Assembly (NCBI RefSeq): GCF_004122145.1
Contig: NZ_SBKQ01000014.1
Location: 21,322 to 85,321, forward strand
From: Flavobacterium piscinae
Lineage (GTDB): Bacteria > Bacteroidota > Bacteroidia > Flavobacteriales > Flavobacteriaceae
DNA: 64,000 bases
Direction: 5' to 3'
This document shows, piece after piece, positions 17,262 through 26,614 of this stretch. Below the pieces are notes generated by a model. That model did not search any database and was not told where the DNA came from. It worked only from the letters and a program-made list of their open reading frames with translations. Every line of letters starts with the position of its first letter. The stretch's first letter is position 1. The position numbers and the translations under genes are program-made.

Positions 17262-18164
17262 ATGACACAAGCCACAAAAAAACAAGCCTTAGGAAGAGGA
17301 TTATCGGCTTTATTGAAAGACCCCGAAAACGACATTAAATCGGTTAATGATAAAAATGCCGACAAAGTGGTTGGGAATATTATTGAGCTTGACATTGAGG
17401 CCATTGAAATAAATCCGTTTCAACCGAGAAGTAATTTCAATGAGGAAACACTTCAGGAATTAGCTTCGTCTATCAAAGAATTGGGTGTCATTCAACCGAT
17501 TACTGTTAGAAAATTAGAATTCAACAAATACCAGTTAATTTCGGGTGAACGAAGACTTCGTGCTTCTAAAATGGCCGGTTTAACTGTTATTCCTTCATAT
17601 ATCAGAATTGCCAACGATAACGAGTCGCTCGTGATGGCGTTGGTGGAAAACATTCAACGTCATGATTTAGACCCAATTGAAATTGCACTTTCGTATCAAC
17701 GCTTAATTGATGAAATTCAGTTAACACAAGAACAAATGAGCGAAAAAGTGGGTAAAAAACGTTCGACTATAGCCAATTACCTTCGTTTATTAAAATTAGA
17801 CCCTATTATTCAAACCGGAATTCGGGATGGATTTATTTCGATGGGTCACGGTCGTGCGTTGATTAATATTGAAGACGAAGATGCTCAATCAGACATTTAC
17901 CACAAAATCATTAGTCAGAATCTTTCTGTTAGGGATACTGAAACCTTGGTGAAAAATTATCAGGAAGGTTTAAAACCAAAATCCGGAAAAGCGGCAAAAA
18001 CGGCTTCTGCTTTTGTCATTTCTGATGCAGATAAAAAAGAAATCGGAACTGCCTTAGGGACAAAAATTGACGTGAAAATTGATGCCAAAGGAAAGGGGAA
18101 AATAACCATTCCATTTAAATCTGAAGCTGATTTTCAACGGATTATTGCTTTAATCAAAGGATAG
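17262..18164 (+). CDS. parB: Chromosome-partitioning protein ParB
   Basis: 300 residues. The opening KQALGRGLSALLKD is the ParA-interacting peptide of chromosomal ParB proteins. The CTPase/ParB N-terminal domain follows (NPFQPRSNF near 51, GERRLRAS near 94, LVENIQRHDLDPIE near 127), then the helix-turn-helix (LTQEQMSEKVGKKRSTIANYLRLL). It binds parS and loads as a CTP-dependent clamp. The stop shares one base with the next start. Confidence 0.95.
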   Translation: MTQATKKQALGRGLSALLKDPENDIKSVNDKNADKVVGNIIELDIEAIEINPFQPRSNFNEETLQELASSIKELGVIQPITVRKLEFNKYQLISGERRLRASKMAGLTVIPSYIRIANDNESLVMALVENIQRHDLDPIEIALSYQRLIDEIQLTQEQMSEKVGKKRSTIANYLRLLKLDPIIQTGIRDGFISMGHGRALINIEDEDAQSDIYHKIISQNLSVRDTETLVKNYQEGLKPKSGKAAKTASAFVISDADKKEIGTALGTKIDVKIDAKGKGKITIPFKSEADFQRIIALIKG

Positions 18165-18727
18165 TGGTGGTTGCTAGAATCATACTTTTTTCTTTTTTCC
18201 TTTTAGGAATAAATACTGCCTTAGCCCAAGTTCAGTTTGAAGATGTTACAATTGCTAATGACTCTACCTCTTACAAACCCATTGACCCGCTAACTCCAGC
18301 TAAAGCGGCTTTTTATTCAGCGGTCATTCCGGGTTTAGGACAAGTATACAATAAAAAATACTGGAAAGTGCCTATAGTTTATGGCGGTTTAGCCATCGGT
18401 TATTATTTTTATAATGATAACAACAAAAAATATAAGGAATTCAGAAACATCTACAAAAGACGTTTAGAAGGTTATACAGATGATCGTTATTTCGGAGTTT
18501 ATTCTGATGCGGTTTTAATAAATGCCCAACGAACTTTTGAACGTAATCGGGATATTTCTACTGCGGTCATGATTGGATTTTATGTCCTGAATATAATAGA
18601 TGCCAATGTAGATGCCCATCTAATGCAGTTTAATGTCAACGATAATTTATCGCTTGCTCCAGACTTCAGTCGAAATGAAATTGATTACAAATACAACATC
18701 GGAATAACCTTGAATTACAGATTTTAA
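18164..18727 (+). CDS. DUF5683 exported protein, GTG start
   Basis: 187 residues starting at a GTG that shares its G with the parB stop; a second GTG lies one codon on. A signal peptide (IILFSFFLLGINTALAQ) is followed by PAKAAFYSAVIPGLGQVYNKKYWKVPIVYGG, the defining DUF5683 segment with its hydrophobic turns. The function is unknown; the family sits between parB and dapB in many Bacteroidetes. An outer-envelope location is inferred from the signal peptide. Confidence 0.85.
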   Translation: MVVARIILFSFFLLGINTALAQVQFEDVTIANDSTSYKPIDPLTPAKAAFYSAVIPGLGQVYNKKYWKVPIVYGGLAIGYYFYNDNNKKYKEFRNIYKRRLEGYTDDRYFGVYSDAVLINAQRTFERNRDISTAVMIGFYVLNIIDANVDAHLMQFNVNDNLSLAPDFSRNEIDYKYNIGITLNYRF

Positions 18728-19428
18728 TGAAAATTGCACTGTTAGGATACGGAAAAATGGGTAAGGTAATCGAACAAATTGCTATGCAACGTGATCATGA
18801 AATCGTGTTGCGAAAAACAAGTTCGGATTCCTATGAAGGCTTAGAAAAAGCTGATGTTGCAATTGATTTCAGTGTGCCTGATTCTGCTGTAAACAATATC
18901 TCCACTTGTTTGGAAAACGGAATACCGGTAGTTTCAGGAACAACCGGATGGCTTCAAGATTATCATAAAATGGTGAATCTTTGCAAAGAAAAAAACGCTG
19001 CTTTTATTTATGGTTCAAACTTTAGTTTAGGCGTAAATATATTTTTTGAATTGAATGATTATTTGGCCAAAATGATGGCAAAATTCAATCAATATAACGT
19101 TTCGATGGAAGAAATTCATCATACACAAAAATTAGATAAACCCAGTGGAACAGCAATTTCTTTAGCCAATTCAATCATCAATCATACCGACAAAAACAAT
19201 TGGAGTATCGAAAATCCTAATGCAGATGATGTGTTTATTGACGTGAAACGAATTGATGCTGTACCCGGAACGCACAGCATTTTCTATCAATCAGAAGTTG
19301 ATACTATAGAAATTAAACATACCGCTCACAACCGAGATGGATTTGCTTTTGGTGCTGTGATTGCCGCCGAATGGATTATAGATAAAAAAGGAGTCTTTAC
19401 GATGAAAGATGTTTTAGATTTAAAATAA
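18727..19428 (+). CDS. dapB: 4-hydroxy-tetrahydrodipicolinate reductase
   Basis: 233 residues, at the short end for DapB. It has the nucleotide-binding GYGKMGK at 7-13, SGTTGW near 77, the catalytic-site EIHHTQKLDKPSGTA (about 132-146) and a C-terminal HTAHNRDGFAFGA. It makes tetrahydrodipicolinate with NAD(P)H in the lysine/diaminopimelate pathway. The start overlaps the DUF5683 stop by one base (TAATG), so it belongs to the parA operon. Confidence 0.95.
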   Translation: MKIALLGYGKMGKVIEQIAMQRDHEIVLRKTSSDSYEGLEKADVAIDFSVPDSAVNNISTCLENGIPVVSGTTGWLQDYHKMVNLCKEKNAAFIYGSNFSLGVNIFFELNDYLAKMMAKFNQYNVSMEEIHHTQKLDKPSGTAISLANSIINHTDKNNWSIENPNADDVFIDVKRIDAVPGTHSIFYQSEVDTIEIKHTAHNRDGFAFGAVIAAEWIIDKKGVFTMKDVLDLK

Positions 19429-19473
19429 GCATGATAAAACAACATAAATAAACGTTAAATTGGTAACGTTTTA

Positions 19474-19481
19474 TATTTTTG
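19474..19481 (+). promoter_or_regulatory. Possible -7 promoter element of lepB
   Basis: TATTTTTG matches TAnnTTTG and lies 61 nt before the ATG. No good -33 box is seen, and two AACGTT palindromes flank the upstream side. Confidence 0.4.
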
Positions 19482-19542
19482 ACAACTAATTTAGAATCTG
19501 TCTTTAATATATTAACAAAAACGAAATTAATACAACATAAAA

Positions 19543-21099
19543 ATGACATTATATCAGTGGTTTATATTCTTTTTAGTGTTACAAATTGTACACTATTTAG
19601 GAACTTGGAAATTATATCAAAAAGCAGGTAGAAAATCGTGGGAAGCTGCTGTTCCTGTTTATAATGCCTTTGTTTTAATGAAAATAATAAACCGCCCCTG
19701 GTGGTACACTTTTTTGTTATTTATTCCAATCGTCAACTTAATTATGTTTCCTGTTATTTGGGTTGAAACCTTGAGAAGTTTCGGTAAAAATTCGCAAATG
19801 GACACCATTTTGGGAGTTGTAACTTTTGGGTTGTATATCTATTATGTCAATTATACACAAGATGTAACGCACATAAAAGAACGTTCGTTACACCCAAAAA
19901 ATGCCACAGCTGACTTTATAAGTTCAATTCTATTTGCAATTGTAGTGGCAACAACGGTTCACACTTATGTCATGCAACCGTTTGTGATTCCAACCTCTTC
20001 CTTAGAAAAATCATTATTAGTTGGTGATTTTCTTTTTGTTAGTAAATTTCATTACGGAGCCAGAACTCCTACAACTGCAGTTGGTTTACCAATGGTGCAT
20101 GATTCTATTCCTTTGGTTGGTACAAAATCTTATTTAAGTTGGCCTCAGCTACCTTCCTTCCGTTTTCCCGGTATTGAATCAATTGAAAAAAATGATATTG
20201 TCGTGTTTAACTGGCCCATTGATACGGTTTATAAATTTAGAGATAAATCCGGCAAAAGAGTTGACAAGCCAATAGATAAAAAATCTAACTACGTAAAACG
20301 CTGCTTAGGAACTCCGGGGGATAGTTTACAGATTAAAAATGGTGACGTTTATGTGAATGGAAAATTGCTTTTATTACATGATCGTCAAAAATTACAATAC
20401 TCCTATACGGTTGAAACGAATGGCTCTACTTTTAACAATGACTATTTAATTCATGAGCTTCAAATCACGGATCCTTTTGGTCAAATTGCTCAAAATGAAT
20501 ACTATTTTAAAGCATTAACCGATGAAAATGCTAAACGATTAAAAAACAACCCCATTGTTAAAAAAGTTACTAAAATTGAAGAAAAAGAAGGTGATTTATT
20601 GATGTTTCCTCATACAAAACCAAATTGGAATACCGACAATTTTGGGCCAATTTACATCCCTCAAGCCGGAAAAACTGTTGTTTTAAATAGCGAAACATTA
20701 CCCTTTTACAAAATGATCATCACCGATTATGAAAAAAATGATTTACAAGTAAACGGGGATGAAATTCGTATCAATGGAAAAGTTGTTAAAAACTATACCT
20801 TCAAAATGGATTATTACTGGATGATGGGTGATAACCGCCATAACTCAGAAGACAGCCGTTATTGGGGTTATGTTCCTGCCGATCACATCGTGGGAAAACC
20901 GGTATTTATTTGGATGAGTTTAGATCAAAATATTCCTTGGAGCAAAGCAATTGATAAAATACGTTGGAATAGATTGTTTACAACTGTGGGTGGAAGTGGC
21001 GAACCGGTTTCTTATTTCATTTATTTTGCTATTCTTCTTGCCGGATGGTTTGGATTTGATTTCTATCGAAAAAGAAAGAAAAAAAATGCTGATTCTTAG
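19543..21099 (+). CDS. lepB: Signal peptidase I
   Basis: 518 residues, long as is usual in Flavobacteriaceae. The first 105 residues are a DUF5684-like region with two or three membrane helices; another helix (about 124-143) precedes the peptidase domain. The catalytic Ser is 153 in PTSSLE, the general-base Lys is 252 in YVKR, and box E reads GDNRHNSEDSRYWG. An extra lobe of about 130 residues lies between them. A C-terminal membrane helix (about 485-505) ends the protein. It cleaves signal peptides on the periplasmic side. Confidence 0.95.
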   Translation: MTLYQWFIFFLVLQIVHYLGTWKLYQKAGRKSWEAAVPVYNAFVLMKIINRPWWYTFLLFIPIVNLIMFPVIWVETLRSFGKNSQMDTILGVVTFGLYIYYVNYTQDVTHIKERSLHPKNATADFISSILFAIVVATTVHTYVMQPFVIPTSSLEKSLLVGDFLFVSKFHYGARTPTTAVGLPMVHDSIPLVGTKSYLSWPQLPSFRFPGIESIEKNDIVVFNWPIDTVYKFRDKSGKRVDKPIDKKSNYVKRCLGTPGDSLQIKNGDVYVNGKLLLLHDRQKLQYSYTVETNGSTFNNDYLIHELQITDPFGQIAQNEYYFKALTDENAKRLKNNPIVKKVTKIEEKEGDLLMFPHTKPNWNTDNFGPIYIPQAGKTVVLNSETLPFYKMIITDYEKNDLQVNGDEIRINGKVVKNYTFKMDYYWMMGDNRHNSEDSRYWGYVPADHIVGKPVFIWMSLDQNIPWSKAIDKIRWNRLFTTVGGSGEPVSYFIYFAILLAGWFGFDFYRKRKKKNADS

Positions 21100-21101
21100 A
21101 A

Positions 21102-21713
21102 ATGAAAGTTCTTATTCATCCAACCTATTTTCCGTCTATTAGTCATTATGCTGCGATGGTGCAAGCCGAACAAGTTGTGTTTGAATGGGAGGACAATTTC
21201 CAAAAACAAACCAATCGCAATAGGATGTATATTTACAGTCCTAACGGAATTCAACTCCTTAACATTCCTATCAAACACAATAAAATAGCACATCAAAAAT
21301 ACAAAGACGTTAAAATTGAACCGGAATTCAATTGGCAAAAACAACATTTCAAATCGTTAGAAGCGGCCTACCGCACTTCCCCTTTTTTTGAATATTTTGA
21401 AGACGATTTAGCTCCTCTATTTCAAAAAAAACATACTTTTCTAATGGATTTGAATTTAGAAATTTTTGAACTACTCAATCATTGTCTTGGCATTTCCATA
21501 ACACCTGAAAAAACAATTGAATATTTTCACGAAGTGAGTGATTGCAAGGATTTTCGTTTGTTTGCCAATGGAAAAAAAGACACTACACTATGTGAACCCT
21601 ATACACAAGTATTCGGAGAAAAACACGGTTTTATCAATAATTTAAGTGTTTTAGATCTTCTTTTTAACGAAGGTAGATATGCCCTTGACTATTTGAGAAA
21701 TCAACAACTATAA
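21102..21713 (+). CDS. WbqC-family protein
   Basis: 203 residues starting two bases after lepB. The opening LIHPTYFPSISHYAAMVQAEQVVFEW and the N-R-x-x-I-Y-S-P-N-G pattern (residues 38-48) match WbqC-like proteins. The family occurs in O-antigen gene clusters and next to lepB in flavobacteria; its activity is unknown. Translation is probably coupled to lepB. The C-terminus nearly meets a convergent gene, with one base between the stops. Confidence 0.85.
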   Translation: MKVLIHPTYFPSISHYAAMVQAEQVVFEWEDNFQKQTNRNRMYIYSPNGIQLLNIPIKHNKIAHQKYKDVKIEPEFNWQKQHFKSLEAAYRTSPFFEYFEDDLAPLFQKKHTFLMDLNLEIFELLNHCLGISITPEKTIEYFHEVSDCKDFRLFANGKKDTTLCEPYTQVFGEKHGFINNLSVLDLLFNEGRYALDYLRNQQL

Positions 21714-21714
21714 T

Positions 21715-22767
21715 CTATTTTTCTTTTTCAAAAGCCAATCGGGCAACAATCGGAAAATGGTCTGAATTTTTAAAATTCGGAAACGAACTAAACTGTTTGA
21801 CTTCAAACTTTTTATCGGTAAAAATATAATCAATCCGTGCAGGAAAATATTTAAAGTTATACGTTGATCCAAATCCGGAACCGGCCTCTTCAAATGCATC
21901 ATTCAAATCGCCCTTTACACTTCGGTAAACAAAGGAAAACGGACTATTGTTTAAATCTCCACAAATAATAAGTGGATAGGAACAATCTGATTTGTGCTTT
22001 TTAATTATTTCTGCTTGCTTCTGTTGCGAAGTAAACGAACTACTCATTCTACGAAACATACGTTTGGATTTATCTTGCGAAACACCTTGAATATTTTCAT
22101 CAATTTCATGAACATCCGGTGTGATTTTAATCGACTGTAAGTGGATACTATACACTCGAATGGTGTCTTTTCCGCGTTTAATATCCGCATAAATGGCATT
22201 GTTGGTAGAATTTGGAAACGGAATAACACCCTGATTTACTATCGGATATTTAGAAAATATTGCCTGACCAAGTTTTGTGTTCTTTCCTTCTATAAAAACG
22301 TATTTATGTTTGTAAACTCTAAAATCAACATTATTTTGATTAGAAAATTCCTGAACACACAAAACATCCGGAGTTTGTTCCTTTATAAAATCTGAAATAG
22401 ACAAACTCACGTCTCGGTCAATCCAATCATACAAGTTAAACAACCGAACATTGTAACTCATTACAATAAAATCGTCTTCTTCAATGGGTGTATTCGTTTC
22501 AGATAATTTATAAAACTTAGTAATAAACGTAATTCCGAGCAACAAAACAATCCCTGACAATAACATTTGTCGCTTAAACTGAATGACCCAATAACCAAAA
22601 AATATTAAATTTAAAATCAACATTAATGGTAAAAAAAGCGTTAAAACTGAAAGTATCGGGAACAGTTTAGGAGCCAAAAAAGGTAAAATATAAGCAACGA
22701 AAGTCAATACAGTAAGCACTATATTCAAAAAAAATATGACTTTATTAAACCAACCCAGTTTTTTCAT
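21715..22767 (-). CDS. Membrane-anchored endonuclease/exonuclease/phosphatase-family protein
   Basis: 350 residues. Three hydrophobic helices occupy the first 85 residues. The rest is an EEP domain: SYNVRLFNLYDWID near 104, VLCVQEF with the metal-binding Glu near 139, YSIHLQS near 210, ICGDLNNSP near 271 and SDHFPI near 336. The family contains nucleases and phosphodiesterases; which reaction this one carries out cannot be told. The domain is probably periplasmic. Confidence 0.85.
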   Translation of the reverse strand: MKKLGWFNKVIFFLNIVLTVLTFVAYILPFLAPKLFPILSVLTLFLPLMLILNLIFFGYWVIQFKRQMLLSGIVLLLGITFITKFYKLSETNTPIEEDDFIVMSYNVRLFNLYDWIDRDVSLSISDFIKEQTPDVLCVQEFSNQNNVDFRVYKHKYVFIEGKNTKLGQAIFSKYPIVNQGVIPFPNSTNNAIYADIKRGKDTIRVYSIHLQSIKITPDVHEIDENIQGVSQDKSKRMFRRMSSSFTSQQKQAEIIKKHKSDCSYPLIICGDLNNSPFSFVYRSVKGDLNDAFEEAGSGFGSTYNFKYFPARIDYIFTDKKFEVKQFSSFPNFKNSDHFPIVARLAFEKEK

Positions 22768-22834
22768 TTACTTCTGTTAACCATTCAAAAATCGAAAATC
22801 ATCAATCTTAAATCAATACTAAATATGTGCCTTA

Positions 22835-22966
22835 TCCCGCTTTCCACTCCAAGATTTTTTGTCTTGTTGGCATTTTCTAAACCAAAAAATGTGCTCCCAA
22901 GGTCGCAATTTTCTGGCAAGAAAAATGTCCACCAATCCTTCAAAATGCTTTCCGCTGCAATCGGGG
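22835..22966 (-). repeat. REP-like extragenic element of the flavobacterial GCAGCGGAAAGC type
   Basis: Read on the minus strand, the element begins with GATTGCAGCGGAAAGC (22962-22947) and ends with GGAGTGGAAAGCGGG (22850-22836), so the two ends share a GNAGYGGAAAGC half. Between them is CGACCTTGGGAGCAC. I recognise this type of sequence from flavobacterial intergenic regions. It lies between genes that are both on the minus strand and codes for nothing plausible. Confidence 0.55.
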
Positions 22967-23000
22967 GCAGAATTCAAACAAACTTTCAAGAACTAACAAA

Positions 23001-23035
23001 CCTGAAACCTGAAACCTGAAACCTGAAACCTGAAA
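23001..23035 (+). repeat. Five tandem copies of the heptamer CCTGAAA
   Basis: The 7-bp unit is repeated five times without change, 12 bases downstream of the rhomboid stop on the minus strand. The same heptamer forms a longer array at 35553-35601. Confidence 0.95.
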
Positions 23036-23046
23036 CTTTCAACCCT

Positions 23047-23919
23047 CTAACGCTTCCCTGCCTTAAACAAAAACTCTTTCTCTTCCTTCGTCAAACTATC
23101 ATAACCTGATTTACTGATTTTGTCTAAAATCTCATCAATTTGTTGTTGTGTTTTATCTTTAGGAGCAGGTTTCGGTTTGGAATAGGATTCATTTTTATGT
23201 ACTTTTTTAAAGGGAGTAGATTTACTTCCTCTAAAAATATTTACTAAACCATCTACAAAAGAAGTAAACGGTTTTGTGATATCGCTTCCATTTTTAAGTT
23301 GTGTACTATACAAATAGCCAAACAAAGCACCACCCAAATGAGCAATATGTCCGCCGACATTGGAAAAAGGAAGGCTAATTAAATCCACTACCAAATAAAA
23401 AAAGGCGATATGCCAAATTTTTACATTTCCAATCAATAATAATCTTACTTCCATATAAGGTGCATAAGCCGCAACAGCAAATAAAACAGCCATAATTGCA
23501 CCGGATGCACCTACCATCTGGGCATTTTGATTTATTAAAGCCGGAAAAATTAAATAACTTAGCAGGTAAATCAAACCGGCAAATATAGCTCCCGTCATAT
23601 ACAAACTCAACAATTGCTTTTGAGTAAAAAATGTCATAAACAAACGCCCGACAAAATGGAGAATGATTAAATTAAATAAAATATGAAAAATGCCGGCATG
23701 AAAAAAAGCATAGAAAAGAATTGACCATGGCTTCCACAATAAATCCATTGGATTCGATGATAAACTAACATAGTGAATATAATTAAAATTTATCCCAAAC
23801 AAAAACAAAATTCCACTGAAAATCATTGGAATTGCAAATAAACCAATGTTCCAGTAGATTAACTTTTCAGTTACGCCACCCATCAAATACTGCTGTTTTA
23901 AATCTTTTAAGATACTCAT
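23047..23919 (-). CDS. Rhomboid-family intramembrane serine protease (second of two)
   Basis: 290 residues from the ATG at 23919; an upstream in-frame TTG at 23937 is less likely because AAAGGTGG stands in front of the ATG. Six membrane helices lie between about 25 and 205. The catalytic Ser139 is in GASG and His194 in HIAHLGG, with FHILFNL at 78-84. A charged cytoplasmic tail of about 85 residues follows. It cleaves membrane proteins within the bilayer; substrates are unknown. It is in an operon behind mutL and a first rhomboid. Confidence 0.92.
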   Translation of the reverse strand: MSILKDLKQQYLMGGVTEKLIYWNIGLFAIPMIFSGILFLFGINFNYIHYVSLSSNPMDLLWKPWSILFYAFFHAGIFHILFNLIILHFVGRLFMTFFTQKQLLSLYMTGAIFAGLIYLLSYLIFPALINQNAQMVGASGAIMAVLFAVAAYAPYMEVRLLLIGNVKIWHIAFFYLVVDLISLPFSNVGGHIAHLGGALFGYLYSTQLKNGSDITKPFTSFVDGLVNIFRGSKSTPFKKVHKNESYSKPKPAPKDKTQQQIDEILDKISKSGYDSLTKEEKEFLFKAGKR

Positions 23920-23945
23920 ACTACCACCTTTTATCAATTACTTCA

Positions 23946-24767
23946 CTAATCCCACCGTTTATGATTAAACTGATTTTTCTTCCAAAACCACATCATCAAA
24001 AATCCAGTTACAGCACCGCCTACGTGAGCAAAATGAGCTATTCCGCCACCGCCAAAAATAGAGTTACCGCTAATTCCCATAAACAAATCTCCTAAAACCA
24101 ATACCGGTACAAAATACTTAGCTTTGATTGGAATTGGAATAAAAATCATCATTAATTCTGCGTTAGGAAACATAAATGCAAAGGCAACTAAAATTCCATA
24201 TAATGCACCGGAAGCTCCTACCGCTCTCCCATCTGCAATGATAGCAGCATCAAATAGTGCTTTAAAGTTTACATCATTCAACAGTTGATACTTTCCGAGT
24301 GGATCTAAAATTGGTTTAATATTTTCAGCTAATAATTCACCTTTATATACACTTCCTTCTCGAAACGGAACATTAATTATTTGATTAATAGTTTCGGAAG
24401 AAAGCTGTAAATCAGCCGCTGATTCTAAAACTTTTTGAAATTGATAATACTCCATTCCCATATGAATTAAAGCAGCACCTAAACCACAGGAAATGTAAAA
24501 GAAAAGAAACTTTTTCCATCCCCAAAAATGCTCTAAGGCCGAACCGAACATAACCAAACCAAACATATTAAAGAAAATATGCATTAAATTGGGTAGTTCA
24601 GCATGCATAAACATATGCGTGATAGGTTGCCACCATCCAAATTCATTACTTAAAGGAAAATGAATTGATAGCAAATCATTTGCCGCAGGTGCAATCGTGT
24701 TTGCACCAATGTAAAAAAGTACATTGATGATCACTAATTGCTTTACTGTTTCGGTCATTCGCATCAT
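23946..24767 (-). CDS. Rhomboid-family intramembrane serine protease (first of two)
   Basis: 273 residues. The catalytic Ser186 is in GASG and His248 in HFAHVGG; the HxxxN element is LMHIFFNMFG at 61-70. Compared with its neighbour it has an insertion of about 55 polar residues (about 112-170) between helices, before the catalytic helix. The start overlaps the mutL stop by four bases (ATGA). The two tandem copies are different enough to have separate substrates. Confidence 0.92.
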   Translation of the reverse strand: MMRMTETVKQLVIINVLFYIGANTIAPAANDLLSIHFPLSNEFGWWQPITHMFMHAELPNLMHIFFNMFGLVMFGSALEHFWGWKKFLFFYISCGLGAALIHMGMEYYQFQKVLESAADLQLSSETINQIINVPFREGSVYKGELLAENIKPILDPLGKYQLLNDVNFKALFDAAIIADGRAVGASGALYGILVAFAFMFPNAELMMIFIPIPIKAKYFVPVLVLGDLFMGISGNSIFGGGGIAHFAHVGGAVTGFLMMWFWKKNQFNHKRWD

Positions 24768-26614
24768 ATCGCAAATTTTTTATCTAAATCATCCACGCTA
24801 ATCGTGATGAAAGTGGGTTTATTAAAAGGCGAAATATCCGGCTCTTTGCAGGCAAATAAACCATTTACAATATTTTCCTGTTCTTTTTCAGTTAAAAAAG
24901 TTCCGGTTCGCACCGCTAAACTTCTGCCCATCGACTTGGCAATACTGTCGTTTAAGCTAAAACTACTGTCCGGTATGCCGTTTTGTAAATCGTTCATCAA
25001 TTCCTCCAACACAATAGCGACTTCACTTTCTGTAACAGAAACTGGAATTCCGGAAATAGTTATTTTATCATTTTCAATTGTATCAAAAACGAATCCGGTG
25101 CTTTCCAAAGACATTTTTAAATCTCTTATTAATTCTATTTCGTTCACCGAAAAAAATAACTCAAGAGGAAACAACAAATGCTGACTCGACGCTTGTTGAA
25201 TCGTAATATTTTTTAAATACTGTTCATACAAAATCCGCTGATGAGCCCGCTGCTGATCGATGACCATCATACCCGATTTAATTGAACTGACAATATATTT
25301 TTTGTGTATTTGATACGTTCTGTTTTTGCTATCTTCAATCTCATTGTCATTAAATAGCGAACTCGTCACAGCGTCATGTTCAAACGTGATTTGTTCAATC
25401 TCTTGCGTGTCATTTTTTAAACCTATATATAAACTTTCCCAATTAGTAGTTTCCGTTTTTCTCTCTCGAAAACCTGAACCTGAAAAAGATTTTGTTGGTT
25501 TATCTTGTGCAAAAGGATTAAAATTTGAATCCACTTGAATCAATGGTACCGAAGCATCTTTTTCTTGATAATGATACGGAGTATCCAAATTTGGATCACG
25601 CTCAAAATCCAAGACCGGAGCCACATTAAATTGACCTAAACTGTGTTTCACAGTGGAACGTAAAATCGCATAAAGTGAATGCTCATCGTCAAATTTAATC
25701 TCGGTTTTGGTAGGATGAATATTGATATCGATGGTATTGGGTGGTACATCCAAATAGATAAAATAGCCGGGTTGCATACCGTCTTTCAGTAAACCTTCAT
25801 AAGCCGCCATGACCGCATGATGCAAATAACCACTTTTGATATACCGGTTATTGACAAAAAAGAATTGTTCGTTGCGATTTTTTTTTGAAAACTCAGGTTT
25901 AGAAACAAATCCTTGCACTTTCACGATTTCGGTTTCCTCTGAAATAGGGACTAATTTTTCATTGGTTTTACCTGCAAAAAGATTAACAATTCGCTGGCGT
26001 AAATTGGAAGAAGGCAGATTAAACAATTCGCCACCATTGTGAATAAACGTAAAATGAATAGTAGGATGTGCTAATGCAACTCGCTGAAATTCGTCAACAA
26101 TGTGTCGATGTTCAACCGTTTCCGATTTAAGAAAATTTCGTCGGGCAGGAATATTGAAAAACAAATTCTTAACCGCAAAAGAAGTTCCTTTTGGCAAAAC
26201 CGAAGGATCTTGCGAAATAAACTTACTTCCTTCAATAATAATGTGAGTCCCTAACTCGTCTTGCTCTTGTTTTGTTTTTAACTCAACGTGAGCAATCGCG
26301 GCAATAGAAGCCAAAGCTTCTCCCCTAAACCCTTTTGTGTATAGCGAAAATAAATCTTCAGCATGTCGAATTTTGGAGGTAGCATGCCGTTCAAAACACA
26401 TTCGGGCATCAATTACATTCATACCCAAACCGTTATCAATTACTTGAATGAGTGAGCGACCGGCATCTTTCACAATCAATTTAATATCGGTTGCCTTAGC
26501 ATCCACGGCATTTTCCAATAATTCTTTGACCACAGAAGCAGGTCGCTGAACGACCTCTCCGGCGGCAATTTGGTTAGCTACGTGATCGGGAAGTAATTGA
26601 ATGACACTCGACAT
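24764..26614 (-). CDS. mutL: DNA mismatch repair protein MutL
   Basis: 616 residues. The GHKL ATPase core has IAAGEVVQRPASVVKEL near 17, DNGLGM near 60 and GFRGEALASI near 94; the transducer domain follows. In the C-terminal dimerisation domain the place of the endonuclease motif DQHAxxExxxxE reads DQQRAHQRILYE (453-464), so key His and Glu residues are changed, and the distal CPHGRP motif reads SPFNKP. This suggests a MutL without the nicking activity. It is preceded by a small membrane-protein gene that shares one base. Confidence 0.95.
   Translation of the reverse strand: MSSVIQLLPDHVANQIAAGEVVQRPASVVKELLENAVDAKATDIKLIVKDAGRSLIQVIDNGLGMNVIDARMCFERHATSKIRHAEDLFSLYTKGFRGEALASIAAIAHVELKTKQEQDELGTHIIIEGSKFISQDPSVLPKGTSFAVKNLFFNIPARRNFLKSETVEHRHIVDEFQRVALAHPTIHFTFIHNGGELFNLPSSNLRQRIVNLFAGKTNEKLVPISEETEIVKVQGFVSKPEFSKKNRNEQFFFVNNRYIKSGYLHHAVMAAYEGLLKDGMQPGYFIYLDVPPNTIDINIHPTKTEIKFDDEHSLYAILRSTVKHSLGQFNVAPVLDFERDPNLDTPYHYQEKDASVPLIQVDSNFNPFAQDKPTKSFSGSGFRERKTETTNWESLYIGLKNDTQEIEQITFEHDAVTSSLFNDNEIEDSKNRTYQIHKKYIVSSIKSGMMVIDQQRAHQRILYEQYLKNITIQQASSQHLLFPLELFFSVNEIELIRDLKMSLESTGFVFDTIENDKITISGIPVSVTESEVAIVLEELMNDLQNGIPDSSFSLNDSIAKSMGRSLAVRTGTFLTEKEQENIVNGLFACKEPDISPFNKPTFITISVDDLDKKFAI

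Noticed and set aside
16377..18164. Chromosome origin near parAB
   Set aside because: recF lies more than 10 kb away, no dnaA, dnaN or gyrB is present and I saw no cluster of DnaA boxes; parAB alone does not mark an origin.
22825..23019. A 64-residue open frame in the REP-like spacer
   Set aside because: It runs through an extragenic repeat and into the heptamer array, with no family resemblance.
23001..23035. CRISPR array
   Set aside because: The unit is 7 bp with no spacers between copies; this is a microsatellite. The array at 35553-35601 is the same.
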